From the NCBI GenBank assembly GCA_025929595.1, contig JAICQA010000075.1, positions 1 through 9,792 of the forward strand: 9,792 nucleotides of DNA. The letters run 5' to 3'. Each line of letters opens with the position of its first letter. Position 1 is the first letter of the stretch. Below, piece by piece: positions 6,585 to 9,792 of this stretch. Origin of the DNA: Xanthobacteraceae bacterium. GTDB taxonomy: Bacteria; Pseudomonadota; Alphaproteobacteria; Rhizobiales; Xanthobacteraceae. The translations under genes and the position numbers were made by a program. The notes beneath the pieces were generated by a model. The model did no database searches. It saw only the letters and a list, made by a program, of their open reading frames with translations, and was not told the origin of the DNA.

Positions 6585-7607
6585 TCAGAACAGCGCGTCC
6601 GCCTTTTTCAGTTCTGCCTTGAGTTCGTTGAGAACCGTGTCCGGATCGTAGCCGGCCTTCTTCACGGCCGCGGACCACTGGTCGTAAACGGGCTTGGCCG
6701 CATCGCGCCACAGCTTGACCTCAGCCGGGCCGACCTTGGTGATCTTGCGGTCGGTCTTGTAGATCGCCTGTTGCCGGCCGTGATCGTCCTCGTACCACGA
6801 CTTATACGTGCGCGCCGACCATTCCGGCGTGCAGACCGAGTCGACCGCCTTCTTCTGCGCGTCGGACATCGAGTCATAGGTCTGCCTGCTGATGCCGTGC
6901 GTGAAGTTCGAAACATAGAGCGGGATGTCGAGCGTGTAGGTGGTGACTTCGCCGAACTTGAAGGCCGGGTGCGTGAGCCCGCCCCAAGGCACGGTGATGG
7001 CGTCGGTGATGCCGCGGCGGAGCGTGTCGGCCGCTTCCATGATCGGCACCTGCACCGAATTGCCGCCCATGGACGTCACGAACGCCGCGATCGTCTGGTT
7101 GGCGGTGCGGACGTTGAGCCCCTTCACGTCGGCCGGGACCTTGATCTCCTTCTTCGAATGGAAGGAGCCCGGCTCGTGCGAATAGGTGTGGCACACATAA
7201 TGTTCCGGCATCTCCTTGGCGGCGTATTTCTTGTACCAGCGCGAGATGGCGGGCGCGGCCTTCAGGCTGTCCGTGACGAGAAACGGCAGGTCGGCGGTGG
7301 CGATGATCGGGAAGCGGCCGGGCGTATAGCCGGGATTGATCAGGCCGACGTCGGCGATGCCGCGCTTGACCATGTCGTAATGGTCGGCGCCGGATCCGAG
7401 CTGGCTCGACGGAAACAACGTGGTCTTGATGGTGCCGTTCGACGCCTTTTCGAGCGCCGCGCCCCATTCCTTATAGCCGGGAGTCAGCAGATGACTCGGC
7501 GGCACCCAGTAGCTGAATTTCAGGTTGATCTGTTTGTCTTGCGCACTCGCGCCGGTCGCCCCGGCAAACATCAACGCGCCGGCAAGCAGAATTCCGCACT
7601 GCTTCAT
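6585..7607 (-). CDS. dctP: TRAP transporter periplasmic substrate-binding protein DctP (paralog nearer dctQM)
   Basis: Captures an organic acid in the periplasm and delivers it to DctQM. 340 residues from the ATG at 7607, chosen because GGAGG (7614-7618) sits 6 bases upstream and a signal peptide follows at once: MKQCGILLAGALMFAGATGASA, cleaved after residue 22. A longer in-frame reading exists back to 7868, but its extension is Arg/Pro-rich non-coding-like sequence. Family features: the IKTTLFPSSQLGSG strand (60-73), R167 in KGLNVRTANQT, the arginine that usually pairs with the substrate carboxylate, and the EAADTLRRGITD segment (191-202). It is about 70% identical to the upstream paralog (181 of 260 residues over 21-280, counted by eye). 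Differences concentrate at 101-120, 203-210 and 225-239, which may affect ligand choice. The ligand is not identifiable from sequence. Confidence 0.95.
   Translation of the reverse strand: MKQCGILLAGALMFAGATGASAQDKQINLKFSYWVPPSHLLTPGYKEWGAALEKASNGTIKTTLFPSSQLGSGADHYDMVKRGIADVGLINPGYTPGRFPIIATADLPFLVTDSLKAAPAISRWYKKYAAKEMPEHYVCHTYSHEPGSFHSKKEIKVPADVKGLNVRTANQTIAAFVTSMGGNSVQVPIMEAADTLRRGITDAITVPWGGLTHPAFKFGEVTTYTLDIPLYVSNFTHGISRQTYDSMSDAQKKAVDSVCTPEWSARTYKSWYEDDHGRQQAIYKTDRKITKVGPAEVKLWRDAAKPVYDQWSAAVKKAGYDPDTVLNELKAELKKADALF
7006..7058 (-). repeat. 53-bp block identical to 8329-8381 (within proximal dctP)
   Basis: Every base matches the equivalent part of the second dctP gene, including all synonymous positions. 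It encodes the stretch from SVQVPIM to RRGIT. It belongs to the paralogous gene pair and is not a mobile repeat. Confidence 0.9.
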
Positions 7608-7715
7608 TGAATTCCTCCCTCGGTCGGTTTCCTCCTGGACACGTTGCGCGCTTTTTGCGCGGCTTCTTGTTGCCGCAGCGCCGTTGGCGCGGCGCCGGCG
7701 GCCGTGAATCAAAGA

Positions 7716-7742
7716 TTGGCACTTTCGGCAAATGGCGTCGAG
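7716..7742 (-). promoter_or_regulatory. Candidate operator/promoter element upstream of proximal dctP
   Basis: Plus-strand TTGGCACTTTCGGCAA (7716-7731), followed after one base by TGGCGTCGAG, lies 108 bases before the dctP start. It closely resembles 8999-9023 upstream of the other dctP gene. Read on the coding strand it begins CTCGACGCC, next to a TTG...CAA dyad. Such similarity in otherwise unlike flanks suggests a shared regulator site or a related -35 region. No convincing -10 box is visible. The rest of the 291-base gap 7608-7898 holds GC-rich hairpins and no open frame I would call a gene. Confidence 0.4.
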
Positions 7743-7845
7743 ACACGCAATGCGAATTCTGCCGAGCGCAGTCGAGAAGAGTGGGGCGAACTTACGGTGG
7801 CGGGGAACCGCACTCGGTGCCGCGCGCGGCAGCCGCGATGCGAGA

Positions 7846-7873
7846 CGGGCATGCCGCGACGGCGGCATGCCCG
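7846..7873 (-). terminator. Strong hairpin after the distal dctP gene
   Basis: Perfect 12-bp stem CGGGCATGCCGC / GCGGCATGCCCG with a 4-base loop, 25 bases after the TAA of the dctP gene that ends at 7899. It is the strongest inverted repeat I found in the window. The minus strand continues with TCTCGC rather than a T-run, so it may be a partial terminator, an mRNA 3' stabiliser, or a Rho-dependent end with a protective stem. A 12-bp palindrome, GCCGCGCGCGGC, follows at 7819-7830. Confidence 0.6.
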
Positions 7874-7898
7874 CATGCAGTCCATGCGTTCGAGCCCG

Positions 7899-8930
7899 TT
7901 AGAACAACGCGTCGGCCTTCTTGAGCTCGGCCTTGTACTCCTCCAGCACCTGATCGGGATTGAGGCCCGCCTTCTTCACGGAGTCCTTCCAGGCCGCGAC
8001 CACCGGCTCGGCCGCCTTGCGCCACTGCGCGAGCTCGCCTTCGCCCATCTTGGTGATCTTGATGATCTTGTCGCCCGCCTTGCGGATCTCGTCCTCGCGC
8101 TGCACCTGATCGTCGTACCAGGCCTTGTAGACGCGCTGCGACCATTCCGGCGTGCAGTGATCGTCGATCACCTTCTTCTGCGCCGCCGACATGCTGTCAT
8201 AGGTCTTGCGGCTGATGAGATGCAGGAGCGTCGCGAGATACATCTTGGTGTCGAGGATGTATTCCGTCACCGTGTGAAACTTGAACGCCGGATGCGTGAG
8301 GCTGTCATAGGTGCCGTTCAGCCCGTCCGTGATGCCGCGGCGGAGCGTGTCGGCCGCTTCCATGATCGGCACCTGCACCGAGTTGCCGCCGAGCAAGGTC
8401 ATGAAGGTCGCCATCGTCTGGTTGGCGGAGCGGATGTTCAGGCCCTTGATGTCGCCCGGCACCTTCACGAGCTTCTTCGAAATGACCGTGCCCGGCTCGT
8501 GCGAGAAGGTGTGACACACGATGACCTCGGGCATCTCCTTCTCGGCGTATTTCGTGTAGAAGCGGCGAATGGCAGGCGCGGCCTCATAGGCGCTGTCCGC
8601 CATGAACGGCAGATCGACGACGCCGATCACGGGGAAGCGTCCCGGCGTGTAACCCGGATTGACCAGCACGAAGTCGGCGACGCCGCGCTTGACCATGTCG
8701 TAGTGGTCCTGGCCGGAGCCGAGCTGGCTCGACGGAAAGAGCGTGGTCTTGATCGTGCCGTTCGACGCCTTCTCGACCGACGCCGCCCATTCCTTGTAGC
8801 CGGGCGTGAGCAGGTGCGACGGCGGCACCCAGTAGCTGAGCTTGAGGTTGAACGTCTTGTCCTGGGCGCTCGCCACGTTCGCGCCCGCTGCCAGCATGAT
8901 CGCGCCGGCAAGCAGCAGTGCTCGCTTCAT
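7899..8930 (-). CDS. dctP: TRAP transporter periplasmic substrate-binding protein DctP (distal, second paralog)
   Basis: 343 residues. The ATG at 8930 follows GGGAG about 8 bases upstream and opens a signal peptide, MKRALLLAGAIMLAAGANVASA, cleaved after residue 22 before QDKTFNLKLSYW. The mature protein aligns without gaps to the neighbouring paralog as far as about residue 280, then carries three extra residues. Both end in the same 11 residues, KAELKKADALF. Conserved points are KTTLFPSSQLGSG (61-73), NPGYTPGRFP (91-100), R167 in KGLNIRSANQT (likely carboxylate contact) and VPIMEAADTLRRGITD (187-202). Its own leader, its own Shine-Dalgarno and a strong hairpin after the stop suggest it may form a separate transcript or a strongly expressed first cistron. 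It has no dedicated membrane subunits, so sharing DctQM with the other paralog is the simplest reading. Confidence 0.95.
   Translation of the reverse strand: MKRALLLAGAIMLAAGANVASAQDKTFNLKLSYWVPPSHLLTPGYKEWAASVEKASNGTIKTTLFPSSQLGSGQDHYDMVKRGVADFVLVNPGYTPGRFPVIGVVDLPFMADSAYEAAPAIRRFYTKYAEKEMPEVIVCHTFSHEPGTVISKKLVKVPGDIKGLNIRSANQTMATFMTLLGGNSVQVPIMEAADTLRRGITDGLNGTYDSLTHPAFKFHTVTEYILDTKMYLATLLHLISRKTYDSMSAAQKKVIDDHCTPEWSQRVYKAWYDDQVQREDEIRKAGDKIIKITKMGEGELAQWRKAAEPVVAAWKDSVKKAGLNPDQVLEEYKAELKKADALF
8329..8381 (-). repeat. 53-bp block identical to 7006-7058 (within distal dctP)
   Basis: Second copy of the identical block, 1323 bases away in the same orientation. It is flanked by more diverged coding sequence on both sides. 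Confidence 0.9.
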
Positions 8931-8998
8931 GAAATCTCTCCCGTTGCGTTTCTCGGCCGGCGGATTGACTCCGCTCGGAATTGGGCCAGCGGGAAGCT

Positions 8999-9023
8999 TT
9001 GCACTTCCGAGCAAGGCGTCAAG
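8999..9023 (-). promoter_or_regulatory. Candidate promoter/operator upstream of distal dctP
   Basis: On the coding strand, CTTGAC (9023-9018) is an exact match to the alphaproteobacterial -35 box. The plus-strand dyad TTGCACTTCCGAGCAA (8999-9014), with TTGC/GCAA arms, lies where the spacer would be. The -10 position, AAAGCT at 9000-8995, is poor, as expected for an activator-dependent or repressed promoter. The same arrangement is partly conserved before the other dctP gene (7716-7742). Confidence 0.4.
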
Positions 9024-9054
9024 GCGCGGCGGCCTGCAGAACGCCGGTGGGACG

Positions 9055-9074
9055 AAAAAATTTATAAAATATAA
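9055..9074 (-). terminator. AT-only 20-bp tract downstream of tRNA-Gly, possible terminator
   Basis: Twenty consecutive A/T bases in otherwise GC-rich DNA. On the minus strand the tract reads TTATATTTTATAA and ends in six Ts, about 40 bases past the tRNA 3' end. The small TTATA/TATAA repeat plus the T-run could end the tRNA transcript. Alternatively it is a bendable upstream segment for the dctP promoter. No strong GC stem precedes it. Confidence 0.3.
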
Positions 9075-9111
9075 GGAGTGGGCAGCCGCAGCCGGATCGC
9101 GGACGGAGGCT

Positions 9112-9185
9112 TGGAGCGGGCGAAGGGAATCGAACCCTCGTATGCAGCTTGGGAAGCTGCCGTTCTACCATTGAACTACGCCCGC
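9112..9185 (-). tRNA. tRNA-Gly (anticodon CCC), 3' CCA encoded
   Basis: Full cloverleaf on the minus strand. The acceptor stem GCGGGCG/CGCCCGC pairs perfectly. The D arm is GTTC-AATGGTA-GAAC. The anticodon stem GCAGC/GCTGC closes the loop TTCCCAA (anticodon CCC). The variable region is ATAC, and the T arm is GAGGG-TTCGATT-CCCTT with one G-U pair. The discriminator is U and the CCA is genomically encoded (9112-9114). The sequence closely follows the E. coli glyU type. It reads GGG codons. Confidence 0.97.
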
Positions 9186-9196
9186 GAGCGCCGGCG

Positions 9197-9224
9197 ACTA
9201 TAAAACGCTTTTTCGACAGGCCAA
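9197..9224 (-). promoter_or_regulatory. Promoter of tRNA-Gly
   Basis: On the minus strand TTGGCC (9224-9219), a 16-base spacer, then TATAGT (9202-9197), ending 11 bases before the tRNA 5' end. That spacing leaves room for a short leader. The -35 matches TTGACA in four of six positions. Confidence 0.55.
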
Positions 9225-9255
9225 ACCCGGTGGCGGAGGCGAATTCTCCGGTGCG

Positions 9256-9285
9256 ACAGATTTCCGCGCCATCTGTGCGGAAATC
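9256..9285. promoter_or_regulatory. Two interleaved inverted repeats upstream of the truncated globin
   Basis: ACAGAT (9256-9261) pairs with ATCTGT (9271-9276), and GATTTCCGC (9259-9267) pairs with GCGGAAATC (9277-9285). Each has a 9-base spacer and no mismatch. They sit just before the AT-rich CTACATATAT (9291-9300), the best -10 candidate for the globin gene, about 40 bases before its start. A repressor or activator site overlapping the -35 region is likely; mutually exclusive RNA hairpins are the alternative. No FNR/NnrR-type TTGAT-N4-ATCAA box is visible. Confidence 0.45.
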
Positions 9286-9341
9286 CGGCGCTACATATAT
9301 CCAGCAAGACCCTGTTCCCGGGCGGCTGGAATCGCCTCACT

Positions 9342-9791
9342 GTGACAAACAAAATCACCGTACGCACCGCCACCCCCTCGCCGCTCGACGGCGTTCAACT
9401 GTCCACGGTCGACGAAGACAGCATCCGGCGGCTCGTGCATGGCTTTTACGACGCCGTGCGACGGGACGACGTGATCGGTCCGATTTTCCTGCAAAAGATC
9501 GCGCCGGGCCGCTGGCCCTTTCATCTCAACCGGATGTGCGATTTCTGGTCGTCGGTTCTGCTGCGTTCCGGACGCTATCACGGCCAGCCGCTGCCGCCGC
9601 ATCTGCGTCTGCCCGGCCTCTCCGACATCCATTTCGCGCGCTGGCTCGGCCTGTTCCGCACGACCGCGCGCCAGGTCTTCGATGAGCCGACGCGACGATT
9701 GTCATCGCCACCGCCGAACGCATCGCGCAGAGCTTTCGCATCGCCGTCGCCGTTCATCGCGGCGAGGATTCGATCGCGCTCCGCCCACTGA
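9342..9791 (+). CDS. Group III truncated haemoglobin, apparent frameshift near C-terminus, runs to window edge
   Basis: A haem-binding 2/2 globin, probably for O2/NO or peroxide chemistry. The start is a GTG at 9342 (MTNKITVRT). Key haem-pocket residues can be placed by comparison with Campylobacter Ctb: Y36 (B10, in GFYDAVR), H61 (E7), H87 (F8 proximal, in PPHLRLPGL) and W101 (G8, in FARWLGLF). The family motifs IGPIF (45-49) and FWSSVLLRSGRYHGQP (68-83) are present. As read, the frame stops at 9789-9791, but after E115 it turns into Ser/Pro/Arg-rich sequence. From 9689 the +2 frame gives DATIVIATAERIAQSFRIAV, the expected helix H, and stays open to the window end. So one base appears to be missing around 9684-9689. 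Either this is a sequencing error or the gene is damaged. It is divergent from the tRNA and the TRAP genes. Confidence 0.85.
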   Translation: MTNKITVRTATPSPLDGVQLSTVDEDSIRRLVHGFYDAVRRDDVIGPIFLQKIAPGRWPFHLNRMCDFWSSVLLRSGRYHGQPLPPHLRLPGLSDIHFARWLGLFRTTARQVFDEPTRRLSSPPPNASRRAFASPSPFIAARIRSRSAH

Positions 9792-9792
9792 C

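Noticed and set aside
7717..7733. Sigma-54 promoter (TGGCAC...GC) on the plus strand
   Set aside because: The GG-to-GC spacing is two bases short of the -24/-12 pattern and nothing on the plus strand lies downstream to be expressed.
7608..7868. N-terminal extension of the proximal dctP to an upstream ATG at 7868
   Set aside because: A perfect GGAGG site and a signal peptide begin at 7607. The extension is Arg/Pro-rich and would bury the signal peptide.
7644..9074. 476-codon plus-strand open frame
   Set aside because: Antisense to the distal dctP gene and its flanks. Its similarity to the 6495-7610 plus-strand frame only reflects the paralogous dctP genes on the other strand.
9071..9080. Plus-strand AAGGAG as a ribosome site for a gene
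   Set aside because: The GTG is directly adjacent with no spacing, and the frame runs into the tRNA without coding character.
9112..9185. tRNA-Gly as an integration site for a mobile element
   Set aside because: No integrase and no repeated copy of the tRNA 3' end occur in the window, and flanking genes show no change in composition.
1..9792. CRISPR array, transposon, toxin-antitoxin or defence system
   Set aside because: No regularly spaced direct repeats, terminal inverted repeats, transposase, nuclease or toxin motifs were found on either strand.

Overview
The window reads as chromosomal DNA of a GC-rich alphaproteobacterium, probably of the Hyphomicrobiales (Bradyrhizobium/Xanthobacter-like). 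This rests on codon use, a TRAP transporter, SCO and group III truncated globin repertoire, and a CTTGAC-type -35 element. That placement is inference from style, not from a phylogenetic marker. Apart from a divergent globin at the right end, every gene lies on the minus strand, so the region reads from right to left. The many long plus-strand open frames are antisense shadows caused by high GC.

Layout, in the direction of transcription. (1) 9112-9185: a complete tRNA-Gly with CCC anticodon and encoded CCA, with its own promoter. (2) 7899-8930 and 6585-7607: two tandem paralogous TRAP periplasmic binding proteins, about 70% identical. Both have clean signal peptides and Shine-Dalgarno sites, and they share a short conserved sequence upstream. 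(3) 6053-6514 and 4734-6041: the small (DctQ) and large (DctM) membrane subunits. (4) 3780-4712: a metallo-beta-lactamase-fold hydrolase of the persulfide dioxygenase (ETHE1/Blh) type, only 21 bases after dctM. (5) 3554-3739: an uncharacterised 61-residue membrane protein. (6) 2933-3526: a SCO1/SenC copper or thiol-redox protein. (7) 1574-2854: an acyl-CoA-dehydrogenase-fold flavin monooxygenase. (8) 1-1571: a GMC-family FAD alcohol dehydrogenase, coupled to the monooxygenase with a 2-base gap and cut by the left window edge.

Rightward from 9342 is a group III truncated haemoglobin. It shows an apparent one-base deletion near its C-terminus and runs to the window edge. Its upstream region holds two interleaved perfect inverted repeats.

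Together the genes suggest uptake of an organic acid by a TRAP system with two alternative binding proteins, then oxidative catabolism (flavin monooxygenase, then GMC alcohol dehydrogenase). A sulfane-sulfur/redox side branch (persulfide dioxygenase, SCO) sits in the middle. The substrate cannot be read from the sequence. Regulatory signals I could see are hairpins after each binding-protein gene and after sco, a shared upstream element for both dctP genes, a tRNA promoter, and the globin dyads. I found no insertion sequence, CRISPR array, phage gene or defence system. The individual families are known; the unusual points are the paired binding proteins, the gene combination, the regulatory repeats and the broken globin.
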